Notes: a model not told the origin generated them from the letters alone. A DNA stretch of 61,221 bases from an uncultured Ruminococcus sp. (GCA_900315975.1 ONBA01000014.1:1-61221); one strand, 5' to 3'. Positions 25,535-34,159 are shown, counted from the stretch's first letter. Made by a program: numbers and translations.

Positions 25535-27242
25535 TCTCTATCACTCCGTTTTCAGTAAATTGCAGTATCCTGTCGCATATATCGAGTGCAGCAGGACGGT
25601 GGGTAACAATAACAACGGTCTTGTCCGTCATATCCCTGAGATTTTCGAGGACCTTCCGCTCTGTAGCCTCATCGAGGGCACTTGTTGCCTCATCAAGGAG
25701 GAGTATCGGGCACCTTGAATACACAGCCCTCGCGATCGCGATACGCTGCATCTGTCCCTCCGAGAGACCCGTTCCGCGCTCTCCGAGGAGGGTATCGGCT
25801 CCGTCGTCAAGCTCGCTGACGAACTCGTCCGCGCAGGCTATTTTCAGGGCTTTGCTGATACGCTCGTCATCGCCGAGACCTCCCTTGTCCGCAAAGCACA
25901 CGACCTCGCGTATCGTTCCGGACATGAGCTGATTGCCCTGCGGAACATACGCAAAAAGGCGGTGGTATTTCGCGGAAAGCTCCTCGGTATTGCCGCTGTT
26001 ATCGGTCACATAGCGTCTGCCGCCGTCGAGCTTGTAAATGCACATCAGCAGCTTGAGGACGGTGCTTTTGCCGCAGCCGCTGTGTCCCGTGAACGCAACG
26101 TACTGTCCCTTTCCTATCTCAACGCTGATGTTTTTCAGCACCACAGGCATAGCGTCCTTGCTGAGCTGACGCACTGTATCAGAGGAGGGATAGTACGCAA
26201 AATCGGCGTTTTCAAGCCCCATAGCCGCAAAGCTCTCCCTGTAATAATCGAGCGTTTCGTCTATGTCCATAGGCGTAACATCGGAATCGTTCTCGAATTC
26301 CTCTATCTCCATAAGTCTCTCAGCGCTCGCGGTCATCGCGTAATATTTCGGCAGATAGCCCGTAATATTGGCAAAAGGCGACTGTATCTGCGAAATGAGC
26401 TGAGTTATCGCAGTCAGCGTACCGTAGCTGATAGCTCCCGTGAGTATGCCGTAGCCGCAGTAGATAACGCCGACGACGTACATTCCCTGCATACCTGTCT
26501 GGAAGCCGATATTGCAGAAATTGGCGAAGCGTGTGCGTTTCATTCTTGTTGACTTGTGGTCGAACATTTTTTCAAGGGCTTCGTCCTCGGTCTGCTGTTC
26601 AGCCGCAAAGGAGCGAATCATCATCATGCTGCTGAGGCGTTCCTGAAGGTAGACCCGGAGCTTGCCGTCACGTTCCTGAATGTTCTTGTGGAGCTTTTTC
26701 AGCACCTTCCGGAAGCCGTATGTGGCGAAAAACAGGACTATCCCGACCGGCAGAAGGACGAGCGCAAAGCGGTAGTCGAGGACTATCATCATCGCCATTG
26801 CGCTGACCATTTTCACTACCATTCCGGCGAGTCCGGGAAGTATCTCCACGCTGTTATTTGCCACGACGACCGTGTCATTGGTCAGGCGGTTGAGCCACTC
26901 TCCGGAGTGGACCGCGCTGACGGTCCCGAAATCCTTGCTGAGGATATTGTTGAGCAGCCGCTGCTTGAAAAGGTTCTCGAGCGAGGCACGGGAAAGCTCC
27001 TCCAGCCAGCGTATTATCGCCCTCATCAATACCTGTGCGAGGACGAGGAGGACTATCAGCAGAACATAGAGCTTGAAGCCGTCCCTGTCGCCGTCAACGG
27101 CATTGTCCACGATATTCCGGAGCAGCAGCGCGTAAAGTACGCCGCTCGCACCGTGAAGTGCCTGGATTATCATAAGCCAAAGGATATTCCATTTTTTCTT
27201 TCCGGTGACGGCACAGAGCCATTTTACTGCGGTGTTCCTCAT
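25521..27242 (-). CDS. ABC exporter, fused permease and ATPase
   Basis: The 573-aa half-transporter has an N-terminal membrane domain with about six helices (residues 15-300) and a C-terminal ATPase with Walker A GHSGCGKST (about 372), signature LSEGQMQR (about 490), Walker B ILLLDEATSALDE (about 512) and the H-loop VIVTHRPA. It is of the type that exports peptides or lipids and works as a dimer. No C39 peptidase domain is present, so any leader cleavage must be done by another protein; the S24/S26 peptidase gene directly upstream overlaps by 4 bases. Confidence 0.92.
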   Translation of the reverse strand: MRNTAVKWLCAVTGKKKWNILWLMIIQALHGASGVLYALLLRNIVDNAVDGDRDGFKLYVLLIVLLVLAQVLMRAIIRWLEELSRASLENLFKQRLLNNILSKDFGTVSAVHSGEWLNRLTNDTVVVANNSVEILPGLAGMVVKMVSAMAMMIVLDYRFALVLLPVGIVLFFATYGFRKVLKKLHKNIQERDGKLRVYLQERLSSMMMIRSFAAEQQTEDEALEKMFDHKSTRMKRTRFANFCNIGFQTGMQGMYVVGVIYCGYGILTGAISYGTLTAITQLISQIQSPFANITGYLPKYYAMTASAERLMEIEEFENDSDVTPMDIDETLDYYRESFAAMGLENADFAYYPSSDTVRQLSKDAMPVVLKNISVEIGKGQYVAFTGHSGCGKSTVLKLLMCIYKLDGGRRYVTDNSGNTEELSAKYHRLFAYVPQGNQLMSGTIREVVCFADKGGLGDDERISKALKIACADEFVSELDDGADTLLGERGTGLSEGQMQRIAIARAVYSRCPILLLDEATSALDEATERKVLENLRDMTDKTVVIVTHRPAALDICDRILQFTENGVIENGKA

Positions 27243-27670
27243 CGCTTTATCAGCCTTTTCAGCTTATTTGCAGCGTGGAGGACAAACGCCCGCACAGGGA
27301 AAAGGTCGCACCACAAATGCACATACAGCCTGTATTTCCGGCTGTTCACGGAGACCTCCCTGCCATTGCGGATGACCGCCGTCAGAACGCCGATGATGTG
27401 GCGGTCGGTAACGCCGTACTCCTTCGACCAGCGGTTGTCTCCGCAGATAACATAATCACTGTCACGGACTTTGAGTATGCGGTGCAGCACATACTGTCCG
27501 CTGTCGCGCTTATACAGCGGAACATCGTACTTTTTCAGCCTGCCGTGAACGGGCTCGATGACGAGCAGGTCCCTGTCCTGCTTGATTAGCGGCATCATGC
27601 TGTCGCCCTTATTGGTGTAGATGAGCTTGCCGCTTTTTGCAAGCTGTTCCTCGAAAGTTGACTTAGCCAT
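27239..27670 (-). CDS. S24/S26 family (signal-peptidase-like) peptidase
   Basis: A 143-aa protein. GDSMMPLIKQDRDLLVIEPV (residues about 22-41) carries the catalytic Ser of the S26/LexA fold (SMMP), and DVPLYKRDSGQYVLHRILKV the catalytic Lys region (YKR) with the conserved HRI. YVICGDNR is the third conserved box. It lacks an N-terminal membrane helix, which separates it from ordinary signal peptidases. It overlaps the PqqD gene upstream and the ABC gene downstream, so the whole operon is coupled. Confidence 0.85.
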   Translation of the reverse strand: MAKSTFEEQLAKSGKLIYTNKGDSMMPLIKQDRDLLVIEPVHGRLKKYDVPLYKRDSGQYVLHRILKVRDSDYVICGDNRWSKEYGVTDRHIIGVLTAVIRNGREVSVNSRKYRLYVHLWCDLFPVRAFVLHAANKLKRLIKR

Positions 27671-27923
27671 CTATCGCCCCGATTTGTCTGAGCTGGTCGA
27701 TTATCTTCTTCACATCGCGCTCCATAGCCTCTTTCGGACCGTCGAACTTCTGCTGCATCTTGGAAACTATCTCAGCCTCGGTAGTCTCATTCTCAAGGCA
27801 GCCTATGATGAAGCCTGCCGTTTTATTGCTGCGGACAAGTCCCGAAAAATTGCTTTCTCCCGTGGAAACGAGAATCTTCTGATCGCCGTCGTCATGTGTT
27901 AAAAATGCCTTGTTGAGTATCAT
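27663..27923 (-). CDS. PqqD family protein (RiPP recognition element)
   Basis: The second ATG (27923) is chosen because AAAGGA is 8 bases upstream; the first (27929) lies too close. The 86-aa protein has the PqqD pattern of an N-terminal strand pair followed by TAGFIIGCLENETTEAEIVSKM and a helix ending the wing (KKIIDQLRQIGAI). PqqD domains bind leader peptides of ribosomally made natural products and present them to tailoring enzymes. Its overlap with the peptidase and kinase genes fits such a role, but no precursor gene is seen. Confidence 0.85.
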   Translation of the reverse strand: MILNKAFLTHDDGDQKILVSTGESNFSGLVRSNKTAGFIIGCLENETTEAEIVSKMQQKFDGPKEAMERDVKKIIDQLRQIGAIDG

Positions 27924-27928
27924 AACCA

Positions 27929-28663
27929 TTATCCTTTCATTCCGTTGTAAGCGACTTCCGCCGCTTCGATATCCATATTGCAGGCAAGCCTGTAGAGCTC
28001 GGTCTTTTCCGCCAGCTTGTCGATAAGCTCCAGCGTTTCAGCCATTTTCAGAGGCGACTGCGGACGGTAGACCTGCTGTACGAGCATTGTATACGCCTCG
28101 GATTTTTCAATGCGGACGATGTTGTTTTTTTCGCCGCGGGTGAGTATACATATCGCTTTCAGCGGGACTGCAATGTCATTACCTAGCCTGTGCTTGCCGT
28201 TGTAGGGCGTACCGTAGGCGGTAACTCCGCTGTCAGTCACCTTCAGCATGGGCTTATCGTCGTTGACCATGACTGCTCTGTCCCCGAGATACTCCCGCCA
28301 GAGCCGCGTATGCGTGGACTTGCCCGTGCCGCTTTTGGCTGTGAACAGGTACCCCTGACCGTCCACAGCTATCACCGAGCCGTGGAACACGAATATACCG
28401 TGATCCGGCATTATCTCGGCTATCTTTCGGTAAACTGCCGTTTCCTCAAGAATATCGTCCGTGAAGTCCGGCAGAGGGAGCCCCTCATAGGCGTACTCCG
28501 AATCGGATTTCTTCTTCTCAAAGACAATGTCCTCCGGCGTAACAGTAACCGAAAAATCGGCAGTTTCATCGGAAGCATAGTCCTTGCAGTAATTCTGGAC
28601 TCTCTCATAGATCGAGTTGATCTCAACGACCTTTTCTGCAAATCTGTATTTTCCGGTATACAT
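27929..28663 (-). CDS. HPr-kinase-like P-loop kinase
   Basis: The ATG at 28663 has GGGAG 7 bases upstream; the ORF reaches further without a better site. The 244-aa protein has a C-terminal HprK-like core: FVFHGSVIAVDGQGYLFTAKSGTGKSTH split around residues 95-122 with P-loop AKSGTGKST, MVNDDKPML (about 140) in place of the second Asp box, and GTPYNGKHRLG (about 157). The N-terminal HPr-binding domain of true HPr kinase is absent. In lasso-peptide clusters a similar kinase phosphorylates the precursor; here the substrate is unknown. First gene of the operon. Confidence 0.85.
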   Translation of the reverse strand: MYTGKYRFAEKVVEINSIYERVQNYCKDYASDETADFSVTVTPEDIVFEKKKSDSEYAYEGLPLPDFTDDILEETAVYRKIAEIMPDHGIFVFHGSVIAVDGQGYLFTAKSGTGKSTHTRLWREYLGDRAVMVNDDKPMLKVTDSGVTAYGTPYNGKHRLGNDIAVPLKAICILTRGEKNNIVRIEKSEAYTMLVQQVYRPQSPLKMAETLELIDKLAEKTELYRLACNMDIEAAEVAYNGMKG

Positions 28664-28703
28664 CATTCTCTCCCTGATAATAATGTTGTAAATGTCTGCA
28701 TTC

Positions 28704-28732
28704 ATTATAGCATAAAATCTTATCCAATGCAA
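28704..28732 (-). promoter_or_regulatory. Promoter of the kinase/PqqD operon
   Basis: Minus strand TTGCAT (28732-28727) and TATAAT (28709-28704), 17-base spacing, about 40 bases before the kinase start. The gap 28664-28875 contains no small ORF with a ribosome binding site, so no precursor peptide here. Confidence 0.75.
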
Positions 28733-28762
28733 GAACGTATCTTGCAGATATACCTTCTTCCT

Positions 28763-28805
28763 GCAAAAAAGTTAAGGCTGTACAGCGTTTGTAAACTGCA
28801 CAGCC
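28763..28805 (-). terminator. Intrinsic terminator of the DUF2828 gene
   Basis: GGCTGTACAG (28776-28785) pairs with CTGCACAGCC (28796-28805) with one G-U; on the minus strand it is followed by TTAACTTTTTT. Confidence 0.85.
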
Positions 28806-28875
28806 ATTGCATTTGTTATTTGGAACGGACAGGCTCCCCGTTTTCTTGCAGGAGACCGTCCCCTTTTCGGACTGC

Positions 28876-30345
28876 TCAGGCGGTTACAGCGGCGTATCTC
28901 TCCGATGAGAGTATCCTGTTCATTACGGTCTCAGGCGAACACTCGCCGCCCATTACCATATCGAATATTGCCGGTGAATAGCCGGATACAAGTGCCGCAC
29001 CGGTCTGTGAGCGCTGGACCGGTATCGCATCGCAGCGGGCATTGACGTTCCAGAAAATGATCTCGGGAAGCATATAGCCGTAGTTATGGTAGAGCCTCTG
29101 CATCGTCTTGAAAAGAGTGTCGTTGTTTCCGCCGATTATGCAGCTGTCGAACTGCATATCGGAGATTATGTAGAGCTTTGACGGCATATCGCTCGCGGCA
29201 ACGTTGTTTTTCAGTGCCGTGCGGAGTATCAGCATGAAGACCGCTTCAAGGTCGGTATTCGCTACCTCGTTGAATGTACGGCAGTAATTGACCTTTTCGA
29301 CGATATCTGCGCCCTTTATCTCGACAAGACGGGGCTTCTGCGAGAATGTGATGAAGTGGTTCGCAAAGTCTCCCCTGTTGTGTTCGGCGAAGTATATTCC
29401 CAGCGAAAGCGCTGCGTCTATCGGACGTATACCGCCGCAGCCGCAGGTCATCGAGCCTGAGCCGTCGATAACGGCAAGTGCGTTCTCCTGCTTTGAAGCA
29501 GTGAGGTCGGGCAGGGACTTCCATGCCGTATCAAGCGAAAGGGTCTCCTCGCGGGAGATATTCCCAGCCATAGCGGCACGGACTATATCATAGGGGAACA
29601 GTCTGTCGGCGTGGAGCTTAGCCTCTCCCCTGTTCACACGTTCAAGATATTCCGTGTAGCGCTCGTTATCGTTGCGGATAAACGCATTGCGGTACTTGAA
29701 CATGGCGCAGGAGGGCTGCACCTCGTATTTGAAGGTGTAGTCACGCTCACGGAGACGGTTCTCCAGAATGTCGGTATATCTGCGGAGACCGGAAAGCATT
29801 TTTCTGTAATTGCGCTCGGTCATGCCGAGAAGTGCGGCAATGCGTCTTCCAAGACTGCGCGTTGCCGTTGAGGAGGTATTCACGGAGGGAAGCCACTTTG
29901 CAAGCAGAGAGGCAGGCTTTCCTGCACTCATTGCGGCAGTGTCAATATCAAGCCGGTTCCTTATAACGCTTATGGCGTCGCTCTCAAGGGGAGTTCCGAT
30001 GAGAACGAGGAGGTCATCGTATCTGCCGTATTCCGCAAAAAGAGGGATATTCTTCTTTACAGCCGCCGGTGCAGTTTTTACAAGCGAAGCAACTGCGATA
30101 CGGAAGAAACGTCTCTCGCCGAGACCGCCTCTTGCGTCACGGGCAAAGAAAATTATCTTCATGGTCTTGTCTGGATCCTCCGCATAGGCACGGACAACTG
30201 CGTCCGCAATATCCTCCGCCTTTGAATTACGCATAGCGCCTGCCTTGAAGAAAAGGTCAAGGCAGAACGACTCAGAGGAAAGGTAGGCTGTTCCGCCGTT
30301 CTCGGTCGTTGTCATATTGGATTCTTCTTTAAGATAGTTGAGCAT
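28876..30345 (-). CDS. DUF2828 family protein (helical domain plus vWA, Ro60/TROVE-like layout)
   Basis: The ATG at 30345 (MLNYLKEESN) has GAGGT 9 bases upstream; ATGs at 30351 and 30315 are alternatives. The 489-aa protein has an N-terminal helical region with IIFFARDARGGLGERRFFRIA (split near residues 65-85) and LLAKWLPSVNTSS, and a C-terminal von Willebrand A domain with a MIDAS motif DGSGS (about 292-296), plus YIISDMQFD. This fits DUF2828, whose helical-repeat plus vWA layout recalls the Ro60/Rsr RNA-binding proteins. Function is unknown. The upstream DNA (30399-31126) is a remarkable repeat and hairpin array with its own promoter reading toward this gene. Confidence 0.82.
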   Translation of the reverse strand: MLNYLKEESNMTTTENGGTAYLSSESFCLDLFFKAGAMRNSKAEDIADAVVRAYAEDPDKTMKIIFFARDARGGLGERRFFRIAVASLVKTAPAAVKKNIPLFAEYGRYDDLLVLIGTPLESDAISVIRNRLDIDTAAMSAGKPASLLAKWLPSVNTSSTATRSLGRRIAALLGMTERNYRKMLSGLRRYTDILENRLRERDYTFKYEVQPSCAMFKYRNAFIRNDNERYTEYLERVNRGEAKLHADRLFPYDIVRAAMAGNISREETLSLDTAWKSLPDLTASKQENALAVIDGSGSMTCGCGGIRPIDAALSLGIYFAEHNRGDFANHFITFSQKPRLVEIKGADIVEKVNYCRTFNEVANTDLEAVFMLILRTALKNNVAASDMPSKLYIISDMQFDSCIIGGNNDTLFKTMQRLYHNYGYMLPEIIFWNVNARCDAIPVQRSQTGAALVSGYSPAIFDMVMGGECSPETVMNRILSSERYAAVTA

Positions 30346-30398
30346 GGTCATTACCTCTTTTCTGAGCCTTTTTCAGCGGTATATTCCGCATAAACTGC

Positions 30399-30810
30399 CG
30401 TGTGCGAAAGCAGACTAAACCGTCCGCACAAACGGAGCGAGCCTGCGAGCGGCATCGTGGAAAACAGCGGTATCGCCCGAGCCTTAAACTGCAATTTTTC
30501 GTTATCTTCCGTGTGCGAAAGCAGACGCTGCCGTCTAAAAAAACGGAGCGAGCCTGCGGGCGGCAGCGTGGAAAACAGCGGTATTGCCCGAGCCTTAAAC
30601 TGCAATTTTTCGTTATCTTCCGTGTGCGAAAGCAGACTAAACCGTCCACACAAACGGAGCGAGCCTGCGGGCGGCAGCGTGGAAAACAGCGGTATCGCCC
30701 GAGCCTTAAACCGCAATTTTGAGTTAACTGCCGTGTGCGAAAGCAGACTAAACCGTCCGCACAAACGGAGCGAGCTTGCGAGCGGCAGCGTGGAAAACAG
30801 CGGTATCGCT
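30399..30810. repeat. Four tandem copies of a 111-bp unit upstream of the DUF2828 gene
   Basis: Units begin with CGTGTGCGAAAGCAGAC at exactly 30399, 30510, 30621 and 30732; the fourth is cut after about 79 bases. Differences are clustered in the part after AGCAGAC and in GAGCGGCATC/GGGCGGCAGC. On the minus strand TGTGCG and CGCACA bracket a GAC...GTC stem, forming a small hairpin in three of four copies; unit 2 has lost this arm. Because 111 is a multiple of three, open frames run through the array on both strands with a 37-residue period; these are judged non-coding. Parts of the unit recur at 34188 and 37020. Confidence 0.9.
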
Positions 30811-30812
30811 GC

Positions 30813-31092
30813 AAGTCAGCTCTGCCGGGGACACCGGCAGAAACATGGCGGTGAAGCCTTGGAGTCGTTCTTTTGCTGTAGCTGACTTAGTTTTAGAACA
30901 AGACGCATTATAATTTCGTGACTAGCGAAATCCTCAGATCGCTGTGTGCGTCTTAACAAGGTGCTCTTAGTTATCATATTACACGAATAGATATCCACAT
31001 CTTTTTGCTGCAAGCACCTTTCTTTCCCGGCTTTACGCCGGCAAGGCACGTTTTTTATCGACCAAGATAAAATGACCGCTGTTAGTGCCTTG
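30813..31092 (-). ncRNA. Candidate structured RNA: train of five perfect hairpins
   Basis: Successive inverted repeats (plus coordinates): CAAGGCAC 31042-31049 with GTGCCTTG 31085-31092, enclosing TTTTATC/GATAAAA; CCGGC/GCCGG 31027-31041; AAGGTGCT 30958-30965 with AGCACCTT 31013-31020; AAGACGCA 30900-30907 with TGCGTCTT 30947-30954, enclosing AGCGA/TCGCT; AAGTCAGCT 30813-30821 with AGCTGACTT 30880-30888, enclosing CTGCCGG/CCGGCAG. All main stems are uninterrupted. A minus-strand promoter (31126-31098) would start transcription at about 31091, the first base of the first stem. No known class is recognised; the RNA may run on through the 111-bp repeats into the DUF2828 gene. Confidence 0.65.
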
Positions 31093-31097
31093 ATGAT

Positions 31098-31126
31098 AGT
31101 ATACCACAGTTCCTCCCGGAAATCAA
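31098..31126 (-). promoter_or_regulatory. Promoter reading into the hairpin array
   Basis: Minus strand TTGATT (31126-31121) and TATACT (31103-31098) with 17-base spacing, placing the start at the base of the first hairpin. Confidence 0.7.
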
Positions 31127-31288
31127 GGGCTTTTGGAAAACATTCCGCGGCAATCATTCAAATATGTTAACTATACATCATTCCACTTCGTATAATTTGC
31201 AGTAAATTGTCCCCGATATTAGCAAAAGTAACCAAAAGTGGACTTTATAATTCTACGTCCCGGCAATAAACAAAACTGCCGGTTTTCA

Positions 31289-31346
31289 TTGATTTGTTTT
31301 GAGCAATATGATAAAATTAAAATGACATAGTGTGTTCAGACACTAT
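31289..31346 (+). promoter_or_regulatory. Promoter and leader palindrome of the GH5 gene
   Basis: TTGATT (31289-31294) and TAAAAT (31312-31317), 17 bases apart. Directly downstream ATAGTGT (31327-31333) and ACACTAT (31340-31346) form a perfect 7-bp inverted repeat, a possible operator or 5' hairpin. The 31127-31288 stretch shows no gene. Confidence 0.6.
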
Positions 31347-31376
31347 ATTATCAATTCTAAAAGGAGGATGATTAAA

Positions 31377-34145
31377 ATGAAGTCATTCATCAGAAGGACA
31401 GTCAGCGTTTTCTCTGCTGCTGCCTGTATGCTGACAAGCTTCCACTTCGCTAAGATAGCTGATGTTACGGAAGCTAACTCGGCAAGCGGTATGAGCGCAT
31501 TCGACATCACCCGCGAAATGAAAATAGGCTGGAATATAGGCAACAGCCTCGATGCGACCGGCGGAAACGGGTACTATGGCGTGAATACCGAGGAAAGCTG
31601 GGGCAACCCCAAGACAACTCAGGCGATGATCGACACTGTCAAAGCTAAGGGCTTCAACACCATAAGGATACCTACTACATGGTACCCTCACCTCGACGGC
31701 AGCAACCGCATCGACAGTGCGTGGATGAGCCGCGTCAAGGAGGTCGTTGACTACTGCATCAAGGACGATATGTACGTTATCCTCAACGTTCACCATGAGG
31801 ACTGGGTAAACGTCAATCAGTTCAACGACCAGACCTATCAGAACGCTGAGACCAAGCTCACCGCTATATGGCAGCAGGTCGCCGATACCTTCAAGGACTA
31901 CGACCAGCACCTCGTCTTCGAGGGCATGAACGAGCCGCGTCAGACCGGCAACCCTAATGTCAGCCAGTGGGGCAACGGCAGCGGCGACGGCGGCTACACA
32001 TGGAACTACATCAACAAGCTCAATGCCAAGTTCGTTTCGACCGTCCGCGGACAGGGCTCGGCTGCAAACAAGGAGCGTCTGCTCATGCTGCCCGGCTACT
32101 GTGCATCGTCCGATATGCAGGCTATCAAGGCTGTAACATTCCCTGCAAACTGCGGAAACGTCGCCTACTCGGTACACGCTTACCTCCCCTACTATTTCAC
32201 TATGGCAGAGGATCAGTACGCCAACCACAACTATCCCGGTCAGAGCGGCTGGGGCGAGGACTATACAAGCAGCATCAACTCTTTCTTCAGCAATCTCAAG
32301 CAGCTCGAGGATCAGACGAATATCCCGGTCGTTATCGGTGAATTCAGTGCCTCGAACTTCAACAATCTCAGCGCTCGTCAGGCTTGGGCAAAGGACTACA
32401 TCACCGCTGCAAAGAAAGCCGGCATTCCCTGCATACTATGGGACAACAATGTTGAGGGCGGCAACGGCGGAGAGTCCCACGGCTACCTCAACAGAAGCGC
32501 TAATTCGTGGTATTCAGCCTCCGAGCCCGTTCTCGACACTATGATGTCCGTCATCAACGACAAGTCGATACTCTGGGGCGGCAAGGAGACTCCCGTTATC
32601 ACAACTACTACCACTACTACTACCCGCGAGCCCTACCAGTACGACGACTACTTCAAGAACGACTTCGAGAGCAGTACCGAGGACTGGACCGCAAGAGGCA
32701 GCGCTTCCCTGAGCCGCGACAGCAAGAATTACTACACAGGCTCGAATTCTCTCTACGTCACCGGCAGAGAAAAGGACTGGCACGGCTGTGCGATAACCCT
32801 CGACAGCAGCCTTTTCGTTCCCGGCGAGACCTACAGCTTCAGTGCGGCAGTCCTCCAGAAGGGCGGCTCGACAGCTTCGATACAGATGTCCCTCCAGCAG
32901 TCGGACGGCACCAATACCTCCTACAACGAGATAGCTACCGTTCAGGCAAAGAGCGGCGAATGGACAAAGATCGAGAATACACGCTACACTATCCCTGCGG
33001 GCGGCAGTGACCTCGTCCTCTACATTGAAACAACAGACGGATCGAACAACCTCTGCGACCTCTACATTGACACGGTTCAGGTCTCCAAGGCAGGTATCGC
33101 CTCCACTGTTGTTACAGGTCAGGGAACAGTCGATTCCTCCGCGGTAGTTACGGGACCCGTCGGTGATCTCACCAAGGACAGCACCATAAAGGTCATGCCT
33201 ATCGGCGACTCTATCACCTTCGGCTACGGTCATACCGGCGGCTACAGAAAGTTCCTCGACTATTACCTCAAGCAGAAGGGCTTCACAAAGGTCGATATGG
33301 TCGGTCCCGAGGGCAGCAGTTCGGCTCAGTTCAGCTACAACGGTCAGAACGTCACCTACGACGACAACCACGCCGGCTACAGCGGTTACACTATCGTTCA
33401 GAAGTACCCGATCCCGAGCTGGGGCGAGAACGGTCTCCTTGAAAAGCTGAAGTCAAAGAACGCTATCGCAAGCGCTAAGCCCGATATCGTCCTCCTCATG
33501 ATAGGAACCAACGATATGACCGCAAACCGCAGCATGAGCGAGTGCGAGGAGGACCTCCACTCACTGCTCGACTATATCCTCGCAGACCTCCCCTCCGGCG
33601 GCATCGTATACCTCGCATCTATCCCCGAATTCACCGCTTACGGCGGAAATGCTCAGCGTGTTGCGAATTACAACGCTACAGTTAAGAAGGTCGCTGAGTC
33701 CTACGGTTCAAACGTGGTGTTCGCAGACGTTCACGGCTGTCTCGACGGCATGAACGATATGGACAGCGATCAGCTCCACCCCACCGAGAAGGGCTATGAG
33801 AAAATCGGCAAGTTCTGGGCTGGTATCATCGACAATTACGTTTCCGCTTCGACAGTTTCCACCACAACTACTACCACGACCACTACGACTACCACCACAA
33901 CGACAACTACTACGACTACAACTCCTCCCAGCGATACCGAAAAGACTCCCGGTGATGCAAACTGTGACAATGCGGTCAATATGGCGGACGCCGTATTTAT
34001 CATGCAGTGCATAACCAACCCCGACAAGTACAGGCTCACCGAAAAGGGCGAGCGTAACGCTGATACCGACAACAGCGGCGATATCACCAACCTCGACGCT
34101 ATGATAATCCAGCAGTACAAGCTCGGACTTCGTCAAGCTATCTGA
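31377..34145 (+). CDS. Secreted GH5-CBM22-SGNH esterase-dockerin multi-domain enzyme
   Basis: The ATG at 31377 has AAGGAGG at the right distance. The 922-aa protein has a signal peptide (1-33), a GH5 catalytic domain (about 40-395; GWNIGNSLD, acid/base Glu in FEGMNEP near 184, nucleophile Glu in VIGEFSA near 321), a Thr linker (408-416), a CBM22-like module (421-574), an SGNH/GDSL esterase domain of CE3-like type (605-815; GDSITFGYG, GTND, DQLHP with the catalytic Asp-His), a long Thr linker (826-849) and a C-terminal type I dockerin (858-918; GDANCDNAVNMADAVFIMQ, DTDNSGDITNLDAMIIQQ). It should cut beta-glucan or xylan backbones and remove acetyl groups while docked on a scaffoldin. Confidence 0.94.
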   Translation: MKSFIRRTVSVFSAAACMLTSFHFAKIADVTEANSASGMSAFDITREMKIGWNIGNSLDATGGNGYYGVNTEESWGNPKTTQAMIDTVKAKGFNTIRIPTTWYPHLDGSNRIDSAWMSRVKEVVDYCIKDDMYVILNVHHEDWVNVNQFNDQTYQNAETKLTAIWQQVADTFKDYDQHLVFEGMNEPRQTGNPNVSQWGNGSGDGGYTWNYINKLNAKFVSTVRGQGSAANKERLLMLPGYCASSDMQAIKAVTFPANCGNVAYSVHAYLPYYFTMAEDQYANHNYPGQSGWGEDYTSSINSFFSNLKQLEDQTNIPVVIGEFSASNFNNLSARQAWAKDYITAAKKAGIPCILWDNNVEGGNGGESHGYLNRSANSWYSASEPVLDTMMSVINDKSILWGGKETPVITTTTTTTTREPYQYDDYFKNDFESSTEDWTARGSASLSRDSKNYYTGSNSLYVTGREKDWHGCAITLDSSLFVPGETYSFSAAVLQKGGSTASIQMSLQQSDGTNTSYNEIATVQAKSGEWTKIENTRYTIPAGGSDLVLYIETTDGSNNLCDLYIDTVQVSKAGIASTVVTGQGTVDSSAVVTGPVGDLTKDSTIKVMPIGDSITFGYGHTGGYRKFLDYYLKQKGFTKVDMVGPEGSSSAQFSYNGQNVTYDDNHAGYSGYTIVQKYPIPSWGENGLLEKLKSKNAIASAKPDIVLLMIGTNDMTANRSMSECEEDLHSLLDYILADLPSGGIVYLASIPEFTAYGGNAQRVANYNATVKKVAESYGSNVVFADVHGCLDGMNDMDSDQLHPTEKGYEKIGKFWAGIIDNYVSASTVSTTTTTTTTTTTTTTTTTTTTTPPSDTEKTPGDANCDNAVNMADAVFIMQCITNPDKYRLTEKGERNADTDNSGDITNLDAMIIQQYKLGLRQAI

Positions 34146-34159
34146 GCCTCCGCGCTGCC

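Noticed and set aside
24419..28732. Lasso-peptide biosynthesis cluster in the strict sense
   Set aside because: No asparagine-synthetase-like cyclase, no transglutaminase-like protease and no precursor are present.
28190..28981. 263-residue plus-strand frame across the kinase gene
   Set aside because: Antisense of the HprK-like gene and its promoter; no ribosome binding site.
30399..30810. CRISPR array
   Set aside because: Repeats are 111 bp and directly contiguous with no unique spacers, and no cas genes are present.
30329..30885. Open frames on both strands with a 37-residue repeat (for example RCFPRCRSQARSVCADG)
   Set aside because: They arise because the 111-bp unit is a multiple of three and lacks stops; they are Cys/Arg-rich, lack ribosome binding sites and exist on both strands.
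30816..31157. 113-residue open frame on the minus strand
   Set aside because: It runs through five perfect hairpins with no ribosome binding site; the inverted repeats explain the sequence better as RNA.
31383..32228. 281-residue frame antisense to GH5, and similar long antisense frames at 32514-33371 and 40777-41838
   Set aside because: Shadows of highly biased GC-rich genes; no start sites and no family resemblance.
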